Assembly (NCBI GenBank): GCA_015056925.1
Contig: SVFJ01000003.1
Coordinates: forward strand, 1 to 64,000
DNA length: 64,000 nt
Source of the DNA: Lachnospiraceae bacterium
GTDB taxonomy: Bacteria > Bacillota > Clostridia > Lachnospirales > Lachnospiraceae
Direction of reading: 5' to 3'
Shown here: positions 1 to 8,543 of the stretch, in pieces
How positions within the stretch are numbered: position 1 is the stretch's first letter
Layout: every line of letters starts with the position of its first letter
The notes under the pieces: generated by a model
What the model saw: the letters and a program-made list of their open reading frames with translations, nothing else
Database searches by the model: none
Told to the model about the DNA's origin: nothing
Translations under genes and position numbers: made by a program

Positions 1-1737
1 GGTGTTACTCTGGGGCTGGCACAAAGGCGTCTCTCCATTTTGGATTTGTCGCCATTAGGACATCAGCCAATGCATTCTTCTAATGGAAGAGTCAGCATTG
101 TATTTAATGGTGAAATATACAATTATCAGGAATTAAAGAAGGAGCTGGCAGATTATCCGTATGTATCGACTTGTGATACAGAGGTTATATTGGCAGCTTA
201 TTTGAGATGGGGAATACAGTTTGTAGAAAGAATAAAGGGAATGTTTGCGATTGCTCTTTATGATAGAGAAGTAAACGAGTTGTATCTCATTAGGGATAGA
301 ATTGGTAAGAAACCACTATATTTTTGGAATGACAGTGAGCATTTTGTGTTTGCATCTGAACTAAAGCCTATTATGGCATATCCGTACTTTCAGAAGCAGA
401 TTAATCAGGAGGTTTTGGGACGATATTTGTATCAACAGTATCTGACAGGACCGGAAGCAATCTTTCAAAAGGTATACAAGGTATCACCGGGAGGTATTGT
501 AAAGTACAAAGACGGCGTTGTTACCCAGTGGAAATATTGGGATATTAAGACGGTGTATCATAAGAAGAAAGGTACCGGCCCCAAGGATTATGAAGAGGCT
601 AAGTTTGAGTTAAAGAGGATTTTGGAAGCATCGGTAAGGCAGAGAATGATAGCAGATGTACCATTGGGGAGCTTTTTAAGCGGTGGATATGATTCTTCTT
701 TGGTATCGGCAATTGCCCAGTCTGTGTCGGAACAGCCTGTTAAGACTTTTTCGATTGGTTTTCATGAAGAGAAGTATAATGAGGCAATTTATGCGAAGGA
801 AGTCGCAAAACATTTGGGAACGGAGCATACAGAAATGTATATCGATGAACAGGATATGCTTCGTTTGGTAGATTCGATTCCAAAGTACTTTGATGAGCCG
901 TTTGCAGATAGTTCCCAGATTGCAACGATGCTTGTATCGGAACTGGCAAAGAAGCATGTTACGGTAGCACTCTCAGGTGATGGCGGAGATGAGTTTTTTT
1001 GTGGTTACAATTTATATACAAAGGTTTTACAGGCACAGAAGCTGGATAAGATAGGTGCGATTGCTCATCAAATAGGTAGGATAGGCAATCTCGAGAAGCA
1101 TTATCCATTTAAAATGAGAGTAATTTCTAAGAATCGTAATAAGGATGCAAAGACACAGTTTGTTGGCGGTAATACTCTGAAAGTTGCTCAAAGTATGGTA
1201 CGTGAACCGGGAATATGCTGCTATTATGATAGGGAGACTGCCTACAATGAAGCTAATTGGCAGGAGCGCAGAATGCTTTTGGATATGGATACATATCTTC
1301 CGGGAGATATTCTTTGTAAAGTAGATAGAGCTTCTATGAAATATTCTTTGGAATCCAGATGTCCGATTTTGGATGTAGATGTTATGGAATTTGCATTTAG
1401 TATTCCTCATGAGTTTAAATATAAAGAGGGTATGAAGAAGAGGATTCTAAAGGATTTGACATACGAGTATATTCCAAAAGAATTGCTAGAGAGACCTAAG
1501 GTAGGTTTTGCAGTGCCGATGGACAAGTGGTTACGTGGACCTTTGAAGGAACAATTGCTTGAGATGGCAGATGTACAATATCTAAAAGAGCAGGGATTGT
1601 TTGAGGAAAACTATGTTTCGGATTTCATTACTAACTATTTAAATAAGGGCGATGCAGGGGCAGGAAGCGGCTCGAATTATTCAAGGATGATTTGGGCATT
1701 TTATGTGTTTCAACAGTGGTATCAGACTTATATTTAG
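1..1737 (+). CDS. Asparagine synthetase-like glutamine amidotransferase (5' partial)
   Basis: The gene runs off the left edge: the frame is open from base 1 and reads GVTLGLAQRRLSILDLS, the usual interior of the class II glutaminase domain, so the catalytic Cys2 lies outside. The visible 578 residues cover the rest of the glutaminase domain (FNGEIYNY, the SDTEV-like CDTEV) and the ATP-pyrophosphatase synthetase domain with the PP-loop SGGYDSS and the downstream SLSGDGGDEFF-type motif. The family transfers glutamine-derived ammonia to a carboxylate. Inside a glycan locus, such homologues are often thought to amidate uronic acids or amino-acid substituents rather than make free asparagine; that role is inference. 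The MBOAT gene follows after 25 bases, so the two are probably co-transcribed. A second homologue lies at 8544. Confidence 0.92.
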   Translation, partial: GVTLGLAQRRLSILDLSPLGHQPMHSSNGRVSIVFNGEIYNYQELKKELADYPYVSTCDTEVILAAYLRWGIQFVERIKGMFAIALYDREVNELYLIRDRIGKKPLYFWNDSEHFVFASELKPIMAYPYFQKQINQEVLGRYLYQQYLTGPEAIFQKVYKVSPGGIVKYKDGVVTQWKYWDIKTVYHKKKGTGPKDYEEAKFELKRILEASVRQRMIADVPLGSFLSGGYDSSLVSAIAQSVSEQPVKTFSIGFHEEKYNEAIYAKEVAKHLGTEHTEMYIDEQDMLRLVDSIPKYFDEPFADSSQIATMLVSELAKKHVTVALSGDGGDEFFCGYNLYTKVLQAQKLDKIGAIAHQIGRIGNLEKHYPFKMRVISKNRNKDAKTQFVGGNTLKVAQSMVREPGICCYYDRETAYNEANWQERRMLLDMDTYLPGDILCKVDRASMKYSLESRCPILDVDVMEFAFSIPHEFKYKEGMKKRILKDLTYEYIPKELLERPKVGFAVPMDKWLRGPLKEQLLEMADVQYLKEQGLFEENYVSDFITNYLNKGDAGAGSGSNYSRMIWAFYVFQQWYQTYI

Positions 1738-1762
1738 GTTGTATGGTTAGGGGGAGGTAACT

Positions 1763-3226
1763 TTGGATTTTAATTCATACATTTTTATTTTGCTATTTTT
1801 GCCATTGGTATTGTTGGGATATTATGTACTTCGATTGGTTCGAAGGGTTCCTTTGGCGCAATATTGGCTGATATTGGCCTCGTTGGTATTTATTGGTTAT
1901 GCAGATGTTGCATATTATTCGTTTTTGTTTGTTAGTGCAGGGGTGAATTTTCTTTGTGCATTCTTACAGCAAAAGATATCGGAGAAAAGTCTTCTTAAAA
2001 GGTTGCTAATGGCATTTGCAATTGTAGGTAATGTTGCAATATTAGGATATTTTAAATACTCCGGTTTTATACTTGCTAATTGGAATGCATATATGGGAAC
2101 CGAGTATATAGCAAAGACGCTTTTGGTACCGATTGGAATCAGTTTTTGGACATTCCAACAGATTGCATTTCAGGTGGATGTGAACAGGGGGACTATTTCC
2201 AAGCTAAGGCTATCTGACTATTTGTTTTATTCATTCTATTTCCCAAAGCTGGTGCAGGGACCAATTGCAAAATATCAGAATCTGGTGTCTGTATTTCACG
2301 ATGAAGAAAGAAGAAAGTTTAATACTGATATGTTTGCCTGCGGCTTATGGTTTTTTGTGGTCGGTTTGGCAAAGAAGGTATTGGTTGCAGATGTTCTTGC
2401 GGCAGCAGTGAAGTGGGGATATTCTACATCTGTAGATGTAATGACATCCATGGATGCGATGTTAGTGGTGTTGTGTTATTCACTTCAGATTTACTTTGAT
2501 TTCAGCGGATACAGTCATATGGCTGTGGGTGTTTCCAAAATGCTTAATATTGATATTATGGATAACTTTGATGCACCTTATCAGGCGAAATCGATTATGG
2601 AGTTCTGGAAAAGATGGCATATTTCACTTACTACCTTTTTGAGAGAATATATTTATTTCCCTTTAGGAGGGAGCAAGAAGGGAAAAGTTCGTACTTACCT
2701 GAATACCATGATTATTTTCCTGTTAAGTGGTTTGTGGCATGGAGCTTCGTGGACTTATGTTGTATGGGGAGCGATGCATGGTGTTGCAAGCTGTTTGAAC
2801 AGAATGTTTCATAAACAGTGGGAAAAGCTTAGTGGTGTAGTCAGATGGTTGTTCACATTTATATTTGTTAATATAACATGGACATTTTTCAGGGCTCCTT
2901 CTGTTGAATATGCAACAAAGATTTTAGGTAAGGTTGTAAGAGTAGATAATCGTGGTGTTAGCGATGGTTTGTTGGAGACTTTTCGAATTACGGAATTTAA
3001 GTATTTTGCAGCTAAGTTTGATTGGTTCAATGATATGCTTGCAGGCTGTAAAGGTTTAGAAATGGTAATATTTGTATTAACGGCACTTATTATTTCTCTA
3101 AATGTGAAAGACCGTGCAGAGCAGTTTAAGCCAACAGTGGTTAAGTGCGTTATGACAATGGTTCTTTTCCTATGGTCGGTTATTTCACTTGCAAACGTAG
3201 TGGAATATATCTATGGTAGCTTTTAG
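1763..3226 (+). CDS. MBOAT-family O-acyltransferase, subtype I (copy 1)
   Basis: This 487-residue polytopic membrane protein belongs to the membrane-bound O-acyltransferase family (AlgI/DltB type), which moves acyl groups across the membrane to a polysaccharide. Supporting motifs are the N-terminal FNSYIFILLFLPLVLLGYY, PIGISFWTFQQIAF, the QGPIAKY segment, EFWKRWHISLTTFLREYIY, and GLWHGASWTYVVWG with the invariant histidine near residue 326. The start is a TTG preceded by GGGGAGG at 1751-1757; no ATG fits better. The gene is followed at once by an SGNH-like partner (3240), the usual two-component arrangement. Closest relative in the window is the MBOAT at 13739, which has the same kind of partner. 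The acyl group and acceptor sugar cannot be read from sequence. Confidence 0.93.
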   Translation: MDFNSYIFILLFLPLVLLGYYVLRLVRRVPLAQYWLILASLVFIGYADVAYYSFLFVSAGVNFLCAFLQQKISEKSLLKRLLMAFAIVGNVAILGYFKYSGFILANWNAYMGTEYIAKTLLVPIGISFWTFQQIAFQVDVNRGTISKLRLSDYLFYSFYFPKLVQGPIAKYQNLVSVFHDEERRKFNTDMFACGLWFFVVGLAKKVLVADVLAAAVKWGYSTSVDVMTSMDAMLVVLCYSLQIYFDFSGYSHMAVGVSKMLNIDIMDNFDAPYQAKSIMEFWKRWHISLTTFLREYIYFPLGGSKKGKVRTYLNTMIIFLLSGLWHGASWTYVVWGAMHGVASCLNRMFHKQWEKLSGVVRWLFTFIFVNITWTFFRAPSVEYATKILGKVVRVDNRGVSDGLLETFRITEFKYFAAKFDWFNDMLAGCKGLEMVIFVLTALIISLNVKDRAEQFKPTVVKCVMTMVLFLWSVISLANVVEYIYGSF

Positions 3227-3239
3227 AAAGGGGGCAAGC

Positions 3240-4298
3240 ATGAAAAGTAAAACTTATATTATGATTTCAGTGATAGGAATGCTGGCTCTAGTACTGGGAT
3301 TTGTCGGACTTACTGTATATGTTGATCCGCTTTTTCACTACCATGCGCCTGTGGAAGGACTGGAATATCCTTTGTTTGATGAAAGATATATGAATGATGG
3401 TATTATTCGTCATTTTGATTATGATGCGGTAATAACTGGAACTTCCATGACACAGAATTTTAAAACATCTACTTTGGATTCGTTATTTGGAACCAATGCA
3501 ATTAAGGTGCCTATGTCAGGAGCTACATATCGTGAAATAAATGAGCTTTTGGAAGATGCATTTCGATATAATGATAATATTGAAATGGTGGTGAGAGGTC
3601 TTGACCTAACGATGTTGTTTACAGATAAGGATAGTATGAGCTATGATGAGTATCCGGAGTATTTGTATGATGACAACATATTTAATGATGTATATTATGT
3701 ATTGAATAAGGATATCTTTGTTACTTATACAGACTATGTATTTGAGTTCATGGAAAGTGGCGGTAAGTCATCCACCTTTGATGCATATAAGAACTGGCAT
3801 GGACAATATGAATATAATGCAAATGCTTTGAGAAAAGGGTATCAGAGAAAAGAACTTTCTGAGGAACAGTATGTTTTGACTGAGGAAGAGGAAGCAAAAC
3901 TGCGTGGGAATATGGAGCAGAATGTGATTGAACTGATTAAGGCGCACCCTGAAACGGAATTTTATTTGTTTATTCCACCATATAGCATATTGTATTGGGA
4001 TGATTTGCAGCGGATGGGGACTTATCAAAAGACATTGGAGGCACATAGGATTCAGGTAGAGATGCTGCTTCCGTATGAGAATGTTCATCTGTATTCTTTC
4101 TTTGATGATTATCTGATGATTTGTGATTTGGGCTATTATATCGATAGTTTGCATTATAATCAGTTTTACAGTGAAAAGATTCTTCAAAATATGAAGGATG
4201 GTATTGGATTATTATCAAAAGAGAACTATGAAGAATATTTTAAGATGCTGATATTCTATGATTTGTTTGATTATGAAGCATTCTTTGCATCTGAATAA
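3240..4298 (+). CDS. Membrane-anchored SGNH-like acyltransfer partner, subtype I (copy 1)
   Basis: A 352-residue protein with one N-terminal membrane segment (about residues 6-28) and an outward-facing SGNH-like domain. Block I is ITGTSM, putting the nucleophile at Ser69; the Asp/His block is DSLHYN, with Asp302 and His305. It sits 13 bases after the MBOAT stop. By analogy with DltD/AlgJ/AlgX-type partners it should take the acyl group from the MBOAT and place it on the glycan. I chose ATG 3240 because AAAGGGGG lies just upstream; an in-frame ATG at 3213 overlaps the MBOAT end and has no ribosome site. The paralogue at 15212 shares FDERY/HDERY, RHFDYDA and TGTSM motifs. Confidence 0.85.
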   Translation: MKSKTYIMISVIGMLALVLGFVGLTVYVDPLFHYHAPVEGLEYPLFDERYMNDGIIRHFDYDAVITGTSMTQNFKTSTLDSLFGTNAIKVPMSGATYREINELLEDAFRYNDNIEMVVRGLDLTMLFTDKDSMSYDEYPEYLYDDNIFNDVYYVLNKDIFVTYTDYVFEFMESGGKSSTFDAYKNWHGQYEYNANALRKGYQRKELSEEQYVLTEEEEAKLRGNMEQNVIELIKAHPETEFYLFIPPYSILYWDDLQRMGTYQKTLEAHRIQVEMLLPYENVHLYSFFDDYLMICDLGYYIDSLHYNQFYSEKILQNMKDGIGLLSKENYEEYFKMLIFYDLFDYEAFFASE

Positions 4299-4344
4299 AA
4301 AGCTTCAAAGATAATAGTATTTGTAGTTGAGAAATGAGGATAAC

Positions 4345-5433
4345 ATGAAAAAGATAGCACTATTTATCAGCTCTTTGCAGAAAGGCGGCTCGGAACGAGT
4401 AATGGTTAATCTTGCTGAGTATTTTCAGGCAAAAGGGTATGAAGTATTGCTGGTAACACAGTATCAGAGAGAAGTAGAATACGAGATATCTTCGGAGATA
4501 AAAAGAGTATATTCAGAGCCAGAGCCAGCGTTTGTGCAGGGGGGGCGTATTCATAACTTTTTGGTAAGATTCCAAACGATGAGAAAGATATGGAAAGATT
4601 TTGAACCGGATGTTATCTTATCTTTTATCGGTAAAAATAACTTTATGGCAATCATTACAGCACTAGGACTGCCTGTTAAGGTAGTGTCTTCTGTTCGAGG
4701 TGAGCCTCATATGGAATATCCTGGAAAGAACCGACAGCTGGCGAATATTTTGTTTTCTCTGGCTGATGGCGTTGTTTTGCAGACGGAACAATCCAAAGAT
4801 TTTTTTTGTCATCAGGTGGCAAAGAAAGCAGTTGTGTTACCTAATCCTTTAAATTTACAGTTCTTAAGAGAAAGATATACAGGAGAAAGAGAACCGGTTA
4901 TTATTGCAGCCGGACGATTGGATGAGAATAAGAATCATGCAATGCTGATACATGCGTTTTCAAAAATAGCGAATGATTTTCCGAAGATGCGTGTTGTAAT
5001 CTGTGGTGAGGGAGAAAGCCGTCTGGAGCTGGAAAAGTTAATTGCTGAGTATGGTTTGCAGGGTAGAGTTGAGTTACCCGGAAGTGTATCTGATTTGCCT
5101 GAACGCTTATATAAGGCAGCAGTTTTTACTTTGACTTCTAACACAGAAGGTTTGCCGAATTCACTCATGGAAGCAATGGCTTTAGGAGTACCTTGCGTTT
5201 CGACGGATTGTCCTTGTGGAGGGCCTGCCATGTTAATACGGAATGGAGAGAATGGATTGTTGGTTCCGGTGAGAGATGCAGATGCATTGGCAGAGGCGTT
5301 TAGAAAAATTTTATCTGATTCTAAGTTTGCGGACAAAATGAGTAATGGAGCATATGAAATCACAAAAGAGTTGCATCCGGACAAAGTAAACAGTGAATGG
5401 GAAAAATATTTTTTGAAATTATTAAAAAAGTAA
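4345..5433 (+). CDS. GT4-family glycosyltransferase
   Basis: A 362-residue GT-B fold retaining glycosyltransferase, presumably cytoplasmic and using a nucleotide sugar. The N-terminal SSLQKGGSERVMVNLAE glycine loop and the C-terminal EGLPNSLMEAMALG (the E-x7-E region) followed by STDCPCGG are typical of GT4. ATG 4345 is preferred to an earlier in-frame ATG at 4327 because GAGGA precedes it. It is close in sequence to the enzyme at 28669, which carries STDCPIGG and GENGLLVP at the same place. It ends the first transcription unit, just before a terminator. Donor and acceptor cannot be assigned. Confidence 0.93.
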   Translation: MKKIALFISSLQKGGSERVMVNLAEYFQAKGYEVLLVTQYQREVEYEISSEIKRVYSEPEPAFVQGGRIHNFLVRFQTMRKIWKDFEPDVILSFIGKNNFMAIITALGLPVKVVSSVRGEPHMEYPGKNRQLANILFSLADGVVLQTEQSKDFFCHQVAKKAVVLPNPLNLQFLRERYTGEREPVIIAAGRLDENKNHAMLIHAFSKIANDFPKMRVVICGEGESRLELEKLIAEYGLQGRVELPGSVSDLPERLYKAAVFTLTSNTEGLPNSLMEAMALGVPCVSTDCPCGGPAMLIRNGENGLLVPVRDADALAEAFRKILSDSKFADKMSNGAYEITKELHPDKVNSEWEKYFLKLLKK

Positions 5434-5441
5434 ACAATTAT

Positions 5442-5470
5442 AGGAGACCTTGTAAAGGGGTCTCCTTTTT
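5442..5470 (+). terminator. Rho-independent terminator after the GT4 gene
   Basis: A perfect 8-bp stem (AGGAGACC at 5442-5449 pairing with GGTCTCCT at 5459-5466) is followed by a T run to 5470. It starts 8 bases after the stop codon at 5433 and separates the first unit from the long operon downstream. Confidence 0.88.
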
Positions 5471-5488
5471 GGCGGAAGTGAGGCGTCA

Positions 5489-5517
5489 TTGAAAAATAAT
5501 AGTATTTGTGGTATTAT
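5489..5517 (+). promoter_or_regulatory. Sigma-A-type promoter for the main polysaccharide operon
   Basis: TTGAAA (5489-5494), a 17-base spacer and TATTAT (5512-5517) lie between the terminator and the MBOAT start at 5586, giving a start of transcription near 5524 and a leader of about 60 bases. No other convincing promoter or terminator was found until 39.9 kb. Confidence 0.7.
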
Positions 5518-5585
5518 CACAAAGATAAGGTAGAGTAGGTGTATTATGTTTACTTGAAAAAATTAGATATTAAGCGGGAGTTATT

Positions 5586-7055
5586 ATGGTATTCAATTCG
5601 TTTGACTTTTTAATTTTTTTCCCGATTGTTGTATTGATATATTATCTGATTCCACATAAAGTACGCTATATATGGTTGCTAATATCATCCTATTATTTTT
5701 ACATGTGTTGGAATGCTTCCTATGCGTTGTTAATATTGTTTTCTACTGTGATTACGTATTTAGGAGGATTGGTTACAGAGCGGATAAGTCAAAAGTGGAA
5801 GAAACCGGTTGTATTTTTGTGTATCGCTACGAATTTGGGTGTATTAGGGTATTTTAAGTATTTTAATTTTTTTATCAACAGTTTGAATGATGTGTTTGGA
5901 CAATGGAATATTCAGTGGGAAATAGCGCAAGTGGATGTTTTATTGCCGGTAGGTATTTCTTTTTATACATTTCAGGCTTTGGGATATATTTTGGATGTAT
6001 ATAGAAGGGCTGTAAGGGCAGAGCGTAATTTTTTGAGATATGCATTGTTTGTGTCGTTTTTTCCACAGTTGGTGGCAGGACCGATTGAACGTTCTAAGGA
6101 TTTGTTACCGCAGTTCAAGGAAAGGCATTATTTTTCACTTGTACAAGTCAGAGATGGACTGGTACTCATGCTTGGGGGATATTTTTTGAAGTTGGTGATT
6201 GGTGACAGGATAGCGGTTGTGGTGGATACTGTATATGCAAATCCGGAGAGTTACGGAGGATACTATATAGTGATTGCAACGATGCTATTTGCAATACAGA
6301 TTTATTGTGACTTCGGTGGATATTCAACAATTGCACAAGGCGCAGCCAAGGTTATGGGATTTCATCTGACGGATAATTTTGATTCTCCGTATTTGGCACG
6401 TTCGGTTGCTGAGTTTTGGAGACGTTGGCATATGACATTATCCGGTTGGTTTCGTGACTATGTATATATACCATTAGGCGGCAATCGTAAAGGGAAACTT
6501 CGTAAATATTTGAATTGTATCATTGTTTTTGGTTTAAGTGGATTATGGCACGGAGCTGAGTGGAACTTTGTGGTTTGGGGACTGTTGAATGGACTATATC
6601 AAGTAGTTGGTGATTTACTAAAGCCACTGAGACATAAAGCGTCGAGAGTTATGAGATTGAATGGAGCAACATTTAGTCATAAGCTGTGTCAGACGGTGGC
6701 AACATTTATATTAGTTGATTTTGCGTGGGTGTTTTTTCGAGCTGACAATATGACAGTTGCGTTGCAGATGATGGATAGTGTGCTGCATGCAGATAATCTT
6801 CATATTATCGCAGATGGTTCTCTGTACAAATTAGGATTGGATTGGAGAAACTATATGATTATGTTGTTGTCAATTGTTGTTTTGCTTGTTGTAGACTTTT
6901 TGAAGAAACGTGGAGTTTCTGTGCGGAGCTTCTTGTACAAACAAGAGCTATGGTTTCGCTGGTTGGTGTATATTGCAGGAGTATTAATTATTCTCATATT
7001 TGGAATGTGGGGAGTTGGTTATAATGAACAGGGATTTATATATTTTCAATTCTAA
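5586..7055 (+). CDS. MBOAT-family O-acyltransferase, subtype II (copy 1)
   Basis: A 489-residue multi-pass acyltransferase with FNSFDFLIFFPIVVLIYYL at the N-terminus, LLPVGISFYTFQALGYILDV, GPIERSKDLLPQ, EFWRRWHMTLSGWFRDYVYI and GLWHGAEWNFVVWG, the last carrying the invariant histidine near residue 322. The AlgI-like GPIERS block and FRDYVYIPLGG distinguish this subtype from the MBOATs at 1763 and 13739; its closest relative in the window is at 32988, including the same C-terminal IYFQF ending. It is the first gene after the promoter and is followed after 16 bases by its SGNH-like partner. It probably acylates the glycan made by this cluster; the acyl donor is unknown. Confidence 0.94.
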   Translation: MVFNSFDFLIFFPIVVLIYYLIPHKVRYIWLLISSYYFYMCWNASYALLILFSTVITYLGGLVTERISQKWKKPVVFLCIATNLGVLGYFKYFNFFINSLNDVFGQWNIQWEIAQVDVLLPVGISFYTFQALGYILDVYRRAVRAERNFLRYALFVSFFPQLVAGPIERSKDLLPQFKERHYFSLVQVRDGLVLMLGGYFLKLVIGDRIAVVVDTVYANPESYGGYYIVIATMLFAIQIYCDFGGYSTIAQGAAKVMGFHLTDNFDSPYLARSVAEFWRRWHMTLSGWFRDYVYIPLGGNRKGKLRKYLNCIIVFGLSGLWHGAEWNFVVWGLLNGLYQVVGDLLKPLRHKASRVMRLNGATFSHKLCQTVATFILVDFAWVFFRADNMTVALQMMDSVLHADNLHIIADGSLYKLGLDWRNYMIMLLSIVVLLVVDFLKKRGVSVRSFLYKQELWFRWLVYIAGVLIILIFGMWGVGYNEQGFIYFQF

Positions 7056-7071
7056 GTAAGAGAGGATGACC

Positions 7072-8520
7072 ATGAAACAAAGAATTTTGGGGATAATTAA
7101 GGTAGTGTGTTTTCTTTCTTTGTTGTTGTTATGTTTATGTGGGATAACAAGATTGTTTCAGAGAAAGACAAGTGTCATTAAATATGCAGATTTTTTTGCA
7201 CAGAAGGAAGATTTTGATGTTTTGTTTTTTGGTTCCAGCCATGTGGTCAACGGTATATTTCCTATGGAGTTATGGGAGGATTATGGGATTGTATCTTATA
7301 ATTGCGGAGGCCATGGACATCAATTAGCTACGACCTATTGGCATATGCAGAATATTTTGGAATATACAACACCAAAGCTGATTGTTTTGGATATTTTTGG
7401 TATGCATTATGAAACCAAATATGCAGCGGCAGAGCAGCTACATGAGTCATTTGATATTATGCCGATAAGTGAGACGAAGTATAGAGCGGTACAGGATTTG
7501 TTTGATAACCCGGAAAGCGAAGATTATGCAAGCAGATGGGCTTATTTTTGGGATTTTAGTGTATATCATTCAAGGTGGAATGATTTAAAGGCAGAAGATT
7601 TTAGCTATAAAGTGAATTGTCAGAAAGGTGCAGAAGCAAGAATTAATGTGGCAGAACCGATGGATTATACGATTATCGGGATAGATGAGGTTTATGCAGA
7701 GGATACTATTTCTCAGCAATATTTATGTCGGATTATTGAGGATTGTCAGGAAAGAGGTATAGAAATTTTACTGACTCATTTGCCTTATCCGGCAGTTGTG
7801 GAATATCAGCAGGCGGCTAATATGACCTATAAAGTTGCAGAGAAATATGATGTTCCGTATATAGATTTTGTTCATATGAATAGTGTAGTGGAGTATGATA
7901 CGGATTGCTATGATAAGGGGTCTCATCTAAACCCATCCGGTGCCAGAAAGGTAACGGATTATCTGGGAGAGTATATTATGGATAATTATGAGATACCGGA
8001 TAGAAGGAAGGATGAGGTATATGAGCAGTGGCATAAGGATTATGATGAATATACACAGTGGAAATATGAAAAGCTAAATGAGCAGACTGAACTAGATGAT
8101 TTGTTAATGCTGCTAAGGGACGAAGAATTAAGTGCGTGTATTTATATTGCAGGCAGTTCAGGATACCTTGAGGATGGGCAGGTTCATAGACTATTGGATA
8201 ATGCTGTTATAGAGGGAAGCTTGAAGAAGCTTGTACCTGCAACAGTTAATAAGAGTGATTATTTACTTGTGATTGACAGATTACAGGAGAAAATATGGGA
8301 TTTTGATTTGGCGCAGGACAAAGATACGTTAGATTCATCGATGGGACGGGTTGTTATTGATGATTTTTCATCGGGTGATAAGAAAATATGGATAGATAAA
8401 GTGAATATGCTTGAGAAAGAGTCAGCGGATGTTGAGGTATGGACCAAGGTACTGGTGTTTGATGCTTCTACGGGAGAAATCGTATCTGAGTTTGAACGAG
8501 CCGGAGAGCGTATGGAATAG
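7072..8520 (+). CDS. Membrane-anchored SGNH-like partner, subtype II (copy 1)
   Basis: A 482-residue protein with an N-terminal membrane anchor (about residues 7-27) and a DltD-like SGNH region: LFFGSSHVVNG supplies the nucleophile (Ser56 by alignment to GDS), and DKGSHLNPSG supplies Asp281 and His285. ATG 7072 is preferred over ATG 7066 because AGAGAGG sits 6 bases before it. A further 130 or so residues after the SGNH core are absent from the subtype I partners. The MBOAT immediately upstream and the very similar protein at 34547 next to another MBOAT support a paired function in glycan O-acylation. The C-terminal part has no family that I recognise. Confidence 0.82.
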   Translation: MKQRILGIIKVVCFLSLLLLCLCGITRLFQRKTSVIKYADFFAQKEDFDVLFFGSSHVVNGIFPMELWEDYGIVSYNCGGHGHQLATTYWHMQNILEYTTPKLIVLDIFGMHYETKYAAAEQLHESFDIMPISETKYRAVQDLFDNPESEDYASRWAYFWDFSVYHSRWNDLKAEDFSYKVNCQKGAEARINVAEPMDYTIIGIDEVYAEDTISQQYLCRIIEDCQERGIEILLTHLPYPAVVEYQQAANMTYKVAEKYDVPYIDFVHMNSVVEYDTDCYDKGSHLNPSGARKVTDYLGEYIMDNYEIPDRRKDEVYEQWHKDYDEYTQWKYEKLNEQTELDDLLMLLRDEELSACIYIAGSSGYLEDGQVHRLLDNAVIEGSLKKLVPATVNKSDYLLVIDRLQEKIWDFDLAQDKDTLDSSMGRVVIDDFSSGDKKIWIDKVNMLEKESADVEVWTKVLVFDASTGEIVSEFERAGERME

Positions 8521-8543
8521 TATGTTCATGTGAAGGAGAAAAA

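Noticed and set aside
4304-4332. Promoter before the GT4 gene at 4345
   Set aside because: TTCAAA and the 14-base ATAATAGTATTTGT shared with the 5489 promoter are present, but the -10 position reads TTGAGA. At most a decayed copy.
4935-5489. 184-residue minus-strand frame opposite the GT4 gene
   Set aside because: It lies over a well-conserved GT4 coding region and runs through the terminator; composition looks like a complement shadow.
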